DNA of 64,000 nt from assembly GCF_001983175.1 (NCBI RefSeq), contig NZ_MNPW01000008.1, forward strand, positions 248,001-312,000, written 5' to 3'. Positions 1-6,624 of the stretch are shown here, one piece after another. Origin of the DNA: Pseudomonas cedrina subsp. cedrina. Its GTDB lineage: Bacteria > Pseudomonadota > Gammaproteobacteria > Pseudomonadales > Pseudomonadaceae. The notes beneath the pieces are model-generated. The model had not been told where the DNA came from, did not search any database, and worked only from the letters and a program-made list of their open reading frames with translations. Position 1 is the first letter of the stretch. Each line of letters begins with the position of its first letter. The position numbers and the translations under genes were made by a program.

Positions 1-565
1 GGTCAACGTCATCCTCTTTCGGCGGCGCCGCCTTGCGCGAGTAGGTCCAGCCAGCCAGCGGGTTCAATTCTATCAACTCCTCCTCGGCGGCATCGTTCAG
101 CGCGGAGCGCAGGCAGCTCTGGATATTGCTGAGCGTCTTGTTGCTCACTTCCTGGGTGTCAAGCCAATCGCGCACTGCCTTCCGCTTCAGATCGACCAGC
201 ATCGTGTCGCCCATGGCTGGAATTAATCGAAGCGTGACCAATTTCCTGTATCCGTCGAAGGTGCTGCTCGCAACGTGCTTTTCCTTGGCGGCAAGCCACC
301 TGGTGAGAAAGCCATTCACCGTTTCGCGGCACGACTCGGGCGCGAACTTCGCAGCCCTGGGTGAGCCCGGAAAAGTGACCGAGTACTCGAATGTACCGAT
401 CGATATTGCGTGTTCGATCGCAGCCTTGTGTTGCTCGGCCTTCTTCAGGTTAGTGGCGGTGGGCTTGAGCGTGATCCGCTCGCGGCACCTGACGCCCCGA
501 TACATGAACGTGATTTCGATACTCGAATCGGAGACTGCCCGAACTCCCCTCCCGCCTCTACCCAT
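1..565 (-). CDS. int: Prophage tyrosine integrase, N-terminal 188 residues (truncated by window edge)
   Basis: Translating the minus strand from the ATG at 565 gives an open frame to the window edge, starting MGRGGRGVRAVSDSSIE. It matches the Arm DNA-binding (DUF3596-type) N-terminus of phage integrases, followed by a core-binding SAM-like domain (around residues 80-180) that ends in the usual NPLAGW segment. The catalytic domain lies outside the window. A GAGGG ribosome site sits 9 bases before the start. The start lies inside the upstream xis gene, a 121-base overlap in another frame, which suggests translational coupling. It presumably catalyses insertion into the ssrA 3' end; the location at the prophage left end fits. 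Confidence 0.9.
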   Translation of the reverse strand, partial: MGRGGRGVRAVSDSSIEITFMYRGVRCRERITLKPTATNLKKAEQHKAAIEHAISIGTFEYSVTFPGSPRAAKFAPESCRETVNGFLTRWLAAKEKHVASSTFDGYRKLVTLRLIPAMGDTMLVDLKRKAVRDWLDTQEVSNKTLSNIQSCLRSALNDAAEEELIELNPLAGWTYSRKAAPPKEDDVD

Positions 566-720
566 GACTCATATCCCTCTACATCGAGAAGCGTCCGGCC
601 ATCCGGCGCCTTGATCCATATCTCACCGAGCCGCCAGATCCCGTCACGGATCTTTGAGCGGATCGCGTCTTCTGTATAGCCAGACTCGCTGGCAAATTTC
701 CTGACGGTCACATAGCGCAT
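445..720 (-). CDS. xis: Excisionase (Xis) of the left-end integration module
   Basis: 91 residues from the ATG at 720 (MRYVTVRKFASESGYTE). The N-terminal half has the MerR-like winged-helix pattern of Pseudomonas phage excisionases: a helix with ESGYTEDAIRSKI, then IWRLGEIW and a DGRTLLDVEGYESWV wing. Excisionases bend attachment-site DNA and direct the integrase toward excision. The last 40 residues are basic and Ser/Pro-rich and overlap the start of int, so the C-terminus may be less constrained. An upstream in-frame ATG at 786 would run through the palindromes at 737-779 and is not preferred. Confidence 0.8.
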   Translation of the reverse strand: MRYVTVRKFASESGYTEDAIRSKIRDGIWRLGEIWIKAPDGRTLLDVEGYESWVEAGGEFGQSPIRVSKSRSCIGASGAASGSRSSPPPLT

Positions 721-736
721 GGCTTTACCGCTCTTC

Positions 737-780
737 GTGTCGCGACACGTTTTCGTTATTCGCGAACCGTGTCGCGACAT
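737..780. promoter_or_regulatory. Paired TGTCGCGACA palindromes upstream of xis
   Basis: Two copies of the perfect 10-base palindrome TGTCGCGACA lie at 738-747 and 770-779, with centres 32 bases apart, about three helical turns. The first extends to GTGTCGCGACAC (737-748). They lie between the small gene at 786-953 and the xis start at 720. This looks like a dimeric repressor or Xis site controlling xis-int. Which protein binds is unknown; the Arc-type proteins encoded just upstream are candidates. Confidence 0.55.
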
Positions 781-785
781 TTCCA

Positions 786-953
786 TTACCCATCGCTCGA
801 ACTCCCGCGGAAGTGGTCAGCCAGCACCCGGCGTGCGTCGATCCCGCACGACGCCGACATTGCGTAGATCTGGCCGAAGGTGGTTTCCCGGCGCTGCAAG
901 GCGTTGAACAGCTCAATCAGGCGCTGGCCCTTCGTCCCGCTGCGGCGGCTCAT
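786..953 (-). CDS. Small hypothetical phage protein, 55 residues
   Basis: The minus-strand frame from the ATG at 953 to the TAA at 786 encodes a 55-residue basic protein (MSRRSGTKGQRLIELFNALQ). Its ATG overlaps the TGA of the upstream gene (950-1231) as ATGA, the usual sign of a coupled phage gene. The predicted content is helical. No domain is recognised. It is preferred over a 63-residue frame covering 725-916, which has no coupled start and is Cys/Arg/Thr-rich. Confidence 0.6.
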   Translation of the reverse strand: MSRRSGTKGQRLIELFNALQRRETTFGQIYAMSASCGIDARRVLADHFRGSSSDG

Positions 954-1231
954 AGCTGGAACCCCTTTTTCTGTGGGAGCGGGGCGGCAGGCAATTGCGC
1001 GCTCTGGCCTATGGAAGTTGCAAGAGAGGCCCGCGCCGCCTGGCTTTTGTCGTTAGTGGTGCTGGCGGGGGTCTGTAGGAGCGAACTGTCCGGCAAGCAG
1101 CTGATCCCGGTGTTGTTCAAGATCCAACATGTCACGCCCCGGGCGCTGTCGTGCTGGACGTCGATTAGTTGCTCGCCGGCGGAGGCCTGGACAGCGATCA
1201 TCAGGAGTGCGATAGCGATCAGTCGGCGCAT
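950..1231 (-). CDS. Small secreted hypothetical protein
   Basis: 93 residues with a clear Sec signal peptide: MRR, a hydrophobic stretch, then an A-S-A cleavage motif near residue 18. The mature part has two cysteines (in VTCW and ISCL) that could form a disulfide, then a Thr/Ser/Pro-rich tail. It would act in the periplasm. It lies between an Arc-type gene (13-base overlap at its start) and the 55-residue gene, so it is part of the leftward operon running into xis-int. Function is not known; a host-surface or superinfection role is only a possibility. Confidence 0.65.
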   Translation of the reverse strand: MRRLIAIALLMIAVQASAGEQLIDVQHDSARGVTCWILNNTGISCLPDSSLLQTPASTTNDKSQAARASLATSIGQSAQLPAAPLPQKKGFQL

Positions 1232-1644
1232 GGGTGCAACTCCTCAAGCCGGGCCAGGCGTATTGCGTCGTCGACGTTCTGGTCAAGGTCCTGCCCGAAG
1301 TAGACAGTGCCGTCGCTAACTGCGCATAGGTCGGAATTAATATTGCTGACGCGCCCACGGTCGCGCAGCCACTCATAGCGGGCAGAGTTCATAACCATCT
1401 GAACGCGAGCGTCGATATGCATGATCTCTGTCGATATGGGGGTAGTGACGGTGTTGGCCAGCGCGTCGAGCAGGATCTGCTGACGATTCTGCCCATCCAG
1501 GTACTGGCGTACGGCCTGGATGAAAACGCTGTTCATACTGCGGTCCCCGGCGTTCGCTGCGGCTTCAATGTCTGCGCGCAGGCCATCGGGCAGACGCACC
1601 ACAAACTTGTCGGCGGTGCGGGAGTTGTAATCTGTGGCGCTCAT
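1219..1644 (-). CDS. Arc-family ribbon-helix-helix DNA-binding protein
   Basis: 141 residues. Residues 1-65 are an Arc/MetJ-type ribbon-helix-helix: the strand DKFVVRLPDGLR, helix IEAAANAGDRSMNSVF and helix IQAVRQYLDGQ. The C-terminal 75 residues are of unknown type and may mediate oligomerisation. GGAG precedes the ATG. The N-terminal 65 residues are nearly identical to those of the next gene upstream (1693-2391), so the two arose by duplication. In P22-like phages Arc represses an immunity operon; here the target is unknown. Confidence 0.85.
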   Translation of the reverse strand: MSATDYNSRTADKFVVRLPDGLRADIEAAANAGDRSMNSVFIQAVRQYLDGQNRQQILLDALANTVTTPISTEIMHIDARVQMVMNSARYEWLRDRGRVSNINSDLCAVSDGTVYFGQDLDQNVDDAIRLARLEELHPCAD

Positions 1645-1692
1645 GCGGATCTCCAGTGCGGCCGAAGCCGCAGAAGCAATTGAAGGATTGAA

Positions 1693-2391
1693 TTACTGAA
1701 GGATTCTGCGGACAGGGCGCGCGAGCCGTACGTAGTCCTTGCCGTTGCCGTAGATCCAGCCATCTACAAAGAACATGCCGTAGGCGTAGTAGGCGGAGCG
1801 CTGCGTGCTGCTGATGTACCACTCCTTCTCGAACGCCTCAGGCAGGTACAGGTAGCCGTGATGCAGCTCGCCAGAGGAGGGCAGATAGAAGTCGTTGTGC
1901 CCGTCGCGGGTGTAGGCAGATGCCGCGTCAGCGGCTGGGTGAGAACCGTCGCGATTGACGAGTATTGTGGTGTTCTCGCGCCCGTCGATGCCACTGGTAG
2001 CCTCGACGTTGGTGCCGTGCTCGCCATAGCTGTGCCGGCCCACGTCCGTGACTGCGAATATGACGTAGCACAGGCCTTCCGGGTACTCGCGGCGGCCACC
2101 GTAGAGCCCGCCCTGTCCAACCCAGTAGTCGCCGATCGCTGGCGGCACAAGACCGCTCGTACGGGGATTTGAATCAGCACGGATCGGCGTAGTAACAGTA
2201 TTGGCCAGCGTATCCAGCAGGATCTGCTGACGGTTCTGGCCATCCAAATACTGACGGGTGGCCTTCACGAAGACGCTGTTCATGCTGCGATCGTCGGCCA
2301 GGGCTGCGGCTTCAATTGCAGATCGAAGGCCGTCCGGCAGGCGGACCACAAACTTGTCGGCGGTGCGGGAATCGTATTGTGTTGAGCTCAT
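1693..2391 (-). CDS. Arc-type ribbon-helix-helix protein fused to a DUF1566 (lectin-fold) domain
   Basis: 232 residues from the ATG at 2391, which has a GGAG site; an in-frame ATG 51 bases upstream lacks one. Residues 1-70 duplicate the Arc domain of the neighbouring gene. Residues 90-232 match the DUF1566/Lcl C-terminal pattern: YLPSSGEL, a WYISST motif, then FVDGWIYGNGKDYVRLARPVR near the end. That domain resembles the C-type-lectin/formylglycine-enzyme fold and usually sits in surface or secreted proteins. No signal peptide is present, so a cytoplasmic DNA-bound role is inferred. Joining it to a DNA-binding Arc domain is unusual. Confidence 0.8.
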   Translation of the reverse strand: MSSTQYDSRTADKFVVRLPDGLRSAIEAAALADDRSMNSVFVKATRQYLDGQNRQQILLDTLANTVTTPIRADSNPRTSGLVPPAIGDYWVGQGGLYGGRREYPEGLCYVIFAVTDVGRHSYGEHGTNVEATSGIDGRENTTILVNRDGSHPAADAASAYTRDGHNDFYLPSSGELHHGYLYLPEAFEKEWYISSTQRSAYYAYGMFFVDGWIYGNGKDYVRLARPVRRILQ

Positions 2392-2455
2392 TTCACTTTC
2401 TCCAGGCCGAACGAATCCCGGCCGCGTTGTTGGCTTTCGCAAAAATCAGGGTTGA

Positions 2456-2833
2456 TTAGACGGTTTGAGCGGCCTCAATGCGGCGGACGGCCACACGTGT
2501 TTCGGTACGGCGCTCGCCTGGGCGGCGAATGCGGCTCATGTGATCATCAGTAATAGCTGCGTGGCCGGTCAGGATTGTGCAGATGAGCACTATGAAATGG
2601 CGCGCGATACCTCGGCAGAACAGCTCTGCTGGGATCGCTGAGCGGCTGCTTACCCCAAGCTTATAGAAAACACGCTCAATGGATTTTTTGACGGTGCTTG
2701 GGGCGCAGCCGACGACACGGGCTATTTCCTTATTCGCCATACCTGCGCAAATGGCGAGGGCGGCGCGAAGCTCTTGCTCAGCAAGAATCCCTGTAGTCCC
2801 TTCAATCTTTCCCAGACGGATCACGGCACTCAT
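2456..2833 (-). CDS. LuxR-type HTH regulator
   Basis: 125 residues. Residues 18-66 form a LuxR C-terminal HTH: LAEQELRAALAICAGMANKE, then IARVVGCAPSTVKKSIERVF, then YKLGVSSRSA. There is no sensor or receiver domain. The C-terminal third is Arg-rich and possibly disordered. A GGAGTG ribosome site precedes the ATG, and the upstream 2860-2895 is very A+T-rich, as expected for a promoter. It sits between cI and the Arc genes and probably tunes the lysogeny block. The target is unknown. Confidence 0.8.
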   Translation of the reverse strand: MSAVIRLGKIEGTTGILAEQELRAALAICAGMANKEIARVVGCAPSTVKKSIERVFYKLGVSSRSAIPAELFCRGIARHFIVLICTILTGHAAITDDHMSRIRRPGERRTETRVAVRRIEAAQTV

Positions 2834-2942
2834 CTTGGCACTCCATCAATGTTCTGATGGATCAAATATAAATATAATTATATTTCTACGCAAGAAGTCT
2901 TTTTATATTTTTCCTGAAGACGGTCGCGAGGGGTTTTAGGCG

Positions 2943-2968
2943 CAAAAAAAGCCCGTTTAGCGGGCTTT
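2943..2968 (-). terminator. Rho-independent terminator of cI
   Basis: On the minus strand an AAAGCCCG / CGGGCTTT stem (2948-2955 with 2961-2968) with a 5-base loop is followed by seven U. It lies just past the cI stop and would keep cI transcripts out of the LuxR/Arc/xis/int genes. Confidence 0.85.
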
Positions 2969-2982
2969 GGCGGGCGGGGTAT

Positions 2983-3732
2983 TTACAGAAATGAAGCGCC
3001 CCAAAAGACTCTACCTACGATGCTGATTGATTTTTCTTCCATTTCCTGTGGGGTGTATGACTCTTCAGGGTATTCCGTGGGTTTCATGCTGCGCAGCCTG
3101 ATGCCCCCTCCAGGAATCCGATACACAAATAGCGTGCGCAGCTGCCCGCTGTGTCTGATTACATATATTTTGCCATCTTCAATATCTGTTCTACCCGTGT
3201 CGACCGCAACGACGCTTCCGTTACCCAAGACCGGAGTCATGGCGCTCCCAGATACTGAAACGCACACCACTTCGCCAGTGGCGAGCTGTTCGATCATTCG
3301 CTTGCTGAAGCGGTAAGTGATGTTGGATTTTTGCGAAAGAGCTATCTGGGCAGGGCCTGATCCAGGGTAATAATCCCGAATAATGGGTACTAATACCACT
3401 TCGTTATCATTGCCGTCGTTTACCACTGCGATTGGTGACATTGAGCTGCTCAAGAAGCCCAAGAGAGCCGAGTTTGGCGTTGTGGGCGGCGTCTCTTGCA
3501 GATCAATTTCCGGCGATCCTTCCGAGGGCCGCATCTCCCCTTCACCCAGCGCCAGCCATTTGCTGCTCACCGCGCACGCATAGGCGATTTCAGCAATGTA
3601 CGTGGTTCGCTGTGCCTTCCCGCTTTCAAGCTGGCTGATGGCGGTTTGGGCGACCCCAACCAGCTGTGCCAGCTGTTGCTGGGTAAGGCCGGCGTGCTTT
3701 CTGGCTGCTTTGATTCTTTCGGATAGGTTCAT
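2983..3732 (-). CDS. cI: CI-like prophage repressor (XRE HTH + degenerate S24/LexA-type domain)
   Basis: 249 residues. Residues 4-60 are an XRE HTH (LTQQQLAQLVGVAQTAISQL). Residues about 110-249 have the S24 fold pattern: VSVSGSAMTPVLGNGSVVAV and a terminal SIVGRV strand. At the catalytic serine position (G-x-S-M in LexA and CI) the sequence is GSAM, with Ala at residue 164. The strand that should carry the catalytic lysine (around 199-206, TLFVYRIP) has none. No Ala-Gly or Cys-Gly cleavage dipeptide is visible in the 66-130 linker. It should bind the operators at 3744-3804 and hold the lytic genes off, but RecA-stimulated self-cleavage looks impossible. Confidence 0.9.
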   Translation of the reverse strand: MNLSERIKAARKHAGLTQQQLAQLVGVAQTAISQLESGKAQRTTYIAEIAYACAVSSKWLALGEGEMRPSEGSPEIDLQETPPTTPNSALLGFLSSSMSPIAVVNDGNDNEVVLVPIIRDYYPGSGPAQIALSQKSNITYRFSKRMIEQLATGEVVCVSVSGSAMTPVLGNGSVVAVDTGRTDIEDGKIYVIRHSGQLRTLFVYRIPGGGIRLRSMKPTEYPEESYTPQEMEEKSISIVGRVFWGASFL

Positions 3733-3743
3733 CCGCTCATCCT

Positions 3744-3804
3744 ATAAATGAACTTATGGTGTTGCAAATAAGTTTTCTTCTGTGCAGTCTATAAAGAGAC
3801 TTAT
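3744..3804. promoter_or_regulatory. Three-site CI/Cro operator region
   Basis: Between the divergent cI and cro genes lie ATAAATGAACTTAT (3744-3757), the reverse-orientation ATAAGTTTTCTTCT (3768-3781, only its left half conserved) and ATAAAGAGACTTAT (3791-3804). Their centres are 24 and 23 bases apart, as in the lambda right operator. Sites 1 and 3 share 11 of 14 bases. A TATAAA hexamer (3790-3795) overlapping site 3 may be the -10 of the cro promoter; its -35 is unclear. Confidence 0.75.
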
Positions 3805-3818
3805 CAGAGGCCTTGCTC

Positions 3819-4121
3819 ATGGCTGTAAATATCAGCGCGCTAATAAATCACTTCGGAAGCCAATCGAAGACCGGCGAAGCCTTGGGTGTTTCTCAGGCGA
3901 CGGTCTCTTACTGGCTCTCCGGATTGCAAAAGGTAAGCCCCGAGAAGGCGCTTCTTGCTGAGATCGTCACCCATGGCGCCATCAAAGCGTCCGCGCTGTG
4001 CGACTTGATTGCTCAAGTCGAAGCTCGCCACAAGGTAGGTGAATATTCCTCTGAATTTCCTATCTCCGCATCTGGGCCTCATGGCTCTGTATGCGCATCC
4101 AGTATTGAGGTGGCTCCGTGA
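3819..4121 (+). CDS. cro: Cro-like repressor
   Basis: 100 residues from the ATG at 3819, with AGAGG upstream; an in-frame TTG at 3813 is weaker. Residues 5-45 form a small HTH of the Cro/YdaS type: ISALINHFGSQSKTGEALGV, then SQATVSYWLSG. It is divergent from cI across the three operators, the standard position for the lytic-switch protein and first gene of the early rightward operon. The Ser/Gly-rich tail after residue 75 looks unstructured. Confidence 0.85.
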   Translation: MAVNISALINHFGSQSKTGEALGVSQATVSYWLSGLQKVSPEKALLAEIVTHGAIKASALCDLIAQVEARHKVGEYSSEFPISASGPHGSVCASSIEVAP

Positions 4122-4283
4122 TTCCTGCCTGCTTGATCGCCTTAGCCGCGCGCAAATCCACATCCAGCACGGAGCTATTCCTACAGCTTGATTTGGATGC
4201 TGAGAAGGCGTTTGTGGAGCTGTGGGGGGCAGGCGCTCTGATTGGCTACCTTTGTCTTGCCCGCGCCAACAATGCAGACGAAT

Positions 4284-4790
4284 TCAGGAATGGCCGGACT
4301 GTAGCAACGTTTGAATTATCGGGAATGCTTTCGGCGCGTTCTCCAGCCCCAAGTCCAGTAGTTTCTCTGTCAGGTGTTTTATGGCGTCGCCAGGAGCTTC
4401 TCGGAGTGCTTTCAGTATCCCAGTCTTTTGATCTTCCGGAGCATCCGACGCCTTCACCTTGGCTTCAATCAACTGACGGAGAGTGTCCTCATGAAGCTTG
4501 ACCGTCACTGTTCCCAGTATTGCGCTCAGTCCGCCATCCCCGGCGAGGAAATCCATGCCCTGCGCAGTGCATGCAAGTTTCCCCATGTTTATCAAAATCT
4601 CGCCGCTCATGGCGAAGCTCATGCATTCCGCCACCAGACCGTGCTGCGCAAGGTAGTACAGGTTCGCATCAAAGACGTCTTCGTCGACACCCTCAGCAAT
4701 CTCGTCGTACTCGGCGTAAGAGGGGCTTCGGGGATACACGGCCGCAAGGCCGGTGAGAATCTTACGTTGCAGGCTTCGATCAAGCTTCAT
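4284..4790 (-). CDS. Hypothetical phage protein on the strand opposite the early operon
   Basis: 168 residues from the ATG at 4790 (GGAG 9 bases upstream). It is all-helical: residues 1-60 look like a small winged-helix region (SLQRKILTGLAAVYPRSPSY, then DANLYYLAQHGLVA), and residues 95-165 are amphipathic helices. It lies opposite to cro and the following early genes, so transcripts from the cro promoter would be antisense to it. A leftward terminator at 4886-4912 isolates it from upstream. Such a gene is likely expressed in the lysogen. Function unknown. Confidence 0.7.
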   Translation of the reverse strand: MKLDRSLQRKILTGLAAVYPRSPSYAEYDEIAEGVDEDVFDANLYYLAQHGLVAECMSFAMSGEILINMGKLACTAQGMDFLAGDGGLSAILGTVTVKLHEDTLRQLIEAKVKASDAPEDQKTGILKALREAPGDAIKHLTEKLLDLGLENAPKAFPIIQTLLQSGHS

Positions 4791-4885
4791 AAGCCAGGTC
4801 TCCGTGACCGTCGTTTCGAGTGGGATCAAAACAGTATCACGGCTTGGCCCGGTACCAATTTGCGGCCTGGGTAAATCGCAGGCAA

Positions 4886-4912
4886 CAAAAAACCCGGCTT
4901 GGCGGCCGGGTT
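4886..4912 (-). terminator. Leftward Rho-independent terminator upstream of 4284-4790
   Basis: The stem AACCCGGC / GCCGGGTT (4891-4898 with 4905-4912) has a 6-base loop, and the minus-strand copy ends in six U. On the plus strand only weak T residues follow, so it should act mainly on leftward transcripts. Confidence 0.75.
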
Positions 4913-4966
4913 CTCAAACAGCCCATTGGCGTGGGCTCTATGTACTTCTTCGTTCTGGAGAACGAT

Positions 4967-5299
4967 ATGTCACGCCCAAAAAATAGCAACAAACCAACAT
5001 TAGCGCAAGAGTCGCTGCTCACCGGGCATTCGGATTTCTACTATCAAAACGTGAGCGCTGACGGAGTTCGCTCGCATCCTCTTCTCGCTGTTCGGGGCGG
5101 TGAGGACATTGAGACCGCTTTGAACTCGGCCTCAATGTTGCTCGGTGCGGTCGACGAGATCATGACCTCCCTCACTGATGACGGGATTGAGACCAACACC
5201 ATTTATGGCCTTCGCTTTTTGATTGAGAGCTCAAAGGCGTTGATGGACTCGACAACGGGCGCCGTGATGAGAGCCAAAATCCAAGGGGGTGGGCAATGA
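4967..5299 (+). CDS. DUF3077/DUF6124-like small Pseudomonas protein
   Basis: 110 residues starting MSRPKNSNKPTLAQ (GGAG 6 bases upstream). The core PLLAVRGGEDIETALNSASM, followed by a long helix and GLRFLIESSKALMDS, matches a small helical family common in Pseudomonas genomes and phages. Role unknown. The stop overlaps the next start as ATGA. Assignment to the family is from memory of its pattern. Confidence 0.7.
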   Translation: MSRPKNSNKPTLAQESLLTGHSDFYYQNVSADGVRSHPLLAVRGGEDIETALNSASMLLGAVDEIMTSLTDDGIETNTIYGLRFLIESSKALMDSTTGAVMRAKIQGGGQ

Positions 5300-5607
5300 A
5301 CATCCTCACCAACGGCGATTCGCATCGCACTGGCGTAATGGTCAGCAACTCTACACTCACCGCGAATGAGCAGCGCGGTTTACGCCACGCCCGCGAACTG
5401 TTCGACGAGCTCCGGACAGTCTACATCCAGGCGATCTCGCCCTCCCTTGGCGGTAGCAGCCGCCCGATCAATATCCGGATGCGCGATCTGATGGATGAGA
5501 TCCATCTGCACTCCCACGGGTTTCTGGCGAACCACTGGAAAACGGATCAAGAGATCGAAGACGCCAAGCCGATCAATCATCGGGAGATCTTCAATGTCGA
5601 CCGATAA
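5296..5607 (+). CDS. Hypothetical early phage protein
   Basis: 103 residues, ATG overlapping the previous TGA. Mostly helical, with a LTANEQRGLRHARELFDELR segment and a His/Asp-containing C-terminal half (MRDLMDEIHLHSHGFLANHW). No family recognised. It belongs to the tightly packed early operon. Confidence 0.6.
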   Translation: MNILTNGDSHRTGVMVSNSTLTANEQRGLRHARELFDELRTVYIQAISPSLGGSSRPINIRMRDLMDEIHLHSHGFLANHWKTDQEIEDAKPINHREIFNVDR

Positions 5608-5893
5608 AAGCGTCTCCGAAGCGGGTGTGACGTACTGGTTCATTACTACGCCCGCAGTTATCAAGAACGGCTTGCCTTGCTCCCGCATGATCCATCCGTT
5701 TGCAACAGCGGAAGAGGCTGAGAACGGTGCAGAGCTCCTTAACGCTCGGTTCCCTGACTCGAAAAAAGCGTACGTAGGTCAGCTCACCTATCAGGGCGAG
5801 CGCTCTGCGGAAGATATGGAGCAAGCCTTCCGTGTTGCTCGCGGAGACCTGGCGGATCAGTTGGCCGGCCCAGATCCAAGGAGTTGCCCATGA
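5594..5893 (+). CDS. Hypothetical early phage protein
   Basis: 99 residues from the ATG at 5594, with GGGAG in the end of the upstream gene. It has a beta-rich start (VTYWFITTPAVIKNG), a central helix (AEEAENGAELLNARF) and a final helix. It resembles small DUF1508/YegP-like alpha-beta proteins only in outline. No function assigned. Start and stop overlap the neighbouring genes. Confidence 0.6.
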   Translation: MSTDKSVSEAGVTYWFITTPAVIKNGLPCSRMIHPFATAEEAENGAELLNARFPDSKKAYVGQLTYQGERSAEDMEQAFRVARGDLADQLAGPDPRSCP

Positions 5894-6624
5894 CCATCGC
5901 CAAATTTCAAGGCGGCGATGCCGTCACCATGTCCTCGCAAGAGATCGCCGAGTTGGTGGGTAAGCGTCACGACAATGTAAAGCGGACTATCGAAACGCTG
6001 GTTGAGCGCAAAACCATTCAACTCCCTCAAATTGAGGAAGTTAAAAACCACCTCGGCCAAACGGTCGAGCAGTACCAAGTGTGCAAGCGCGACAGCTTCG
6101 TATTGGTCGCTCAACTCAGTCCTGAGTTTACCGCTGCGCTGGTAGACCGCTGGCAGGCGCTAGAAGAGCAGGCCGCGCGCCCAATGACCCAGGCCGAGAT
6201 CACTGCCGCCAACGCGAACCACTTGGTGGCGGTCGAGCGGCAGCAGCGGGAACAGCAGGTGGCACTGGAGCGGATCGAAACTCGGGTGGCCAACGTTGAG
6301 CAGGTCCGATACCTGGACTCGATGCCGGCCGGTTTCGAGTCGATGACCTCAATCCGCGCCCGCATCAACCTGCGTCACGGCATTCCACAATGGGTGATTA
6401 ACGCTGTGATGCGCGACATCCCTGGCGCTCTGCTGCCGTTCGCCATGGTGCGCAGCAAGCACGCCGAAGATGGCGGTCAGCCCTACGCCATCTGGCCCAA
6501 AGCCGACATAACCCGCCGCTTCGACCGATTCGCCGCCGAGTGCACCTTCGAAACCGCCGAACGCGCCACCCACCCTGATATTCAGCAAGGCCGCTTCAAG
6601 CTGCGCCAGAGGAATTCCGCATGA
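5890..6624 (+). CDS. Rha-family phage regulatory protein
   Basis: 244 residues from the ATG at 5890. Residues 10-100 match the pRha domain: VTMSSQEIAELVGKRHDNVK, then IETLVERKTI, a YQVCKRDSFVLVAQLSPEFT segment and VDRWQALEEQ. Residues 100-150 form a coiled coil, and the C-terminal 90 residues are a separate basic domain. Rha proteins are lambdoid-phage regulators, related in layout to KilA-N/Ant antirepressors. Because CI here looks non-cleavable, this is the best candidate for an antirepressor; that is inference. Confidence 0.8.
   Translation: MTIAKFQGGDAVTMSSQEIAELVGKRHDNVKRTIETLVERKTIQLPQIEEVKNHLGQTVEQYQVCKRDSFVLVAQLSPEFTAALVDRWQALEEQAARPMTQAEITAANANHLVAVERQQREQQVALERIETRVANVEQVRYLDSMPAGFESMTSIRARINLRHGIPQWVINAVMRDIPGALLPFAMVRSKHAEDGGQPYAIWPKADITRRFDRFAAECTFETAERATHPDIQQGRFKLRQRNSA

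Noticed and set aside
725..916. 63-codon leftward frame overlapping the palindromes upstream of xis
   Set aside because: It would cover the operator pair and has a poor composition. The 55-residue frame at 786-953 has a coupled ATGA start and a protein-like sequence.
1693..2391. Diversity-generating retroelement target, because the DUF1566 domain resembles variable lectin folds
   Set aside because: No reverse transcriptase, template repeat or accessory gene is visible nearby, and no duplicated variable segment was found.
4118..4501. GTG-started rightward frame of 127 codons directly after cro (GTGA overlap)
   Set aside because: Its last 217 bases are antisense to the better supported gene at 4284-4790 and read as low-complexity Ser/Pro. 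A short real gene ending earlier cannot be shown, since the frame has no stop before 4284.
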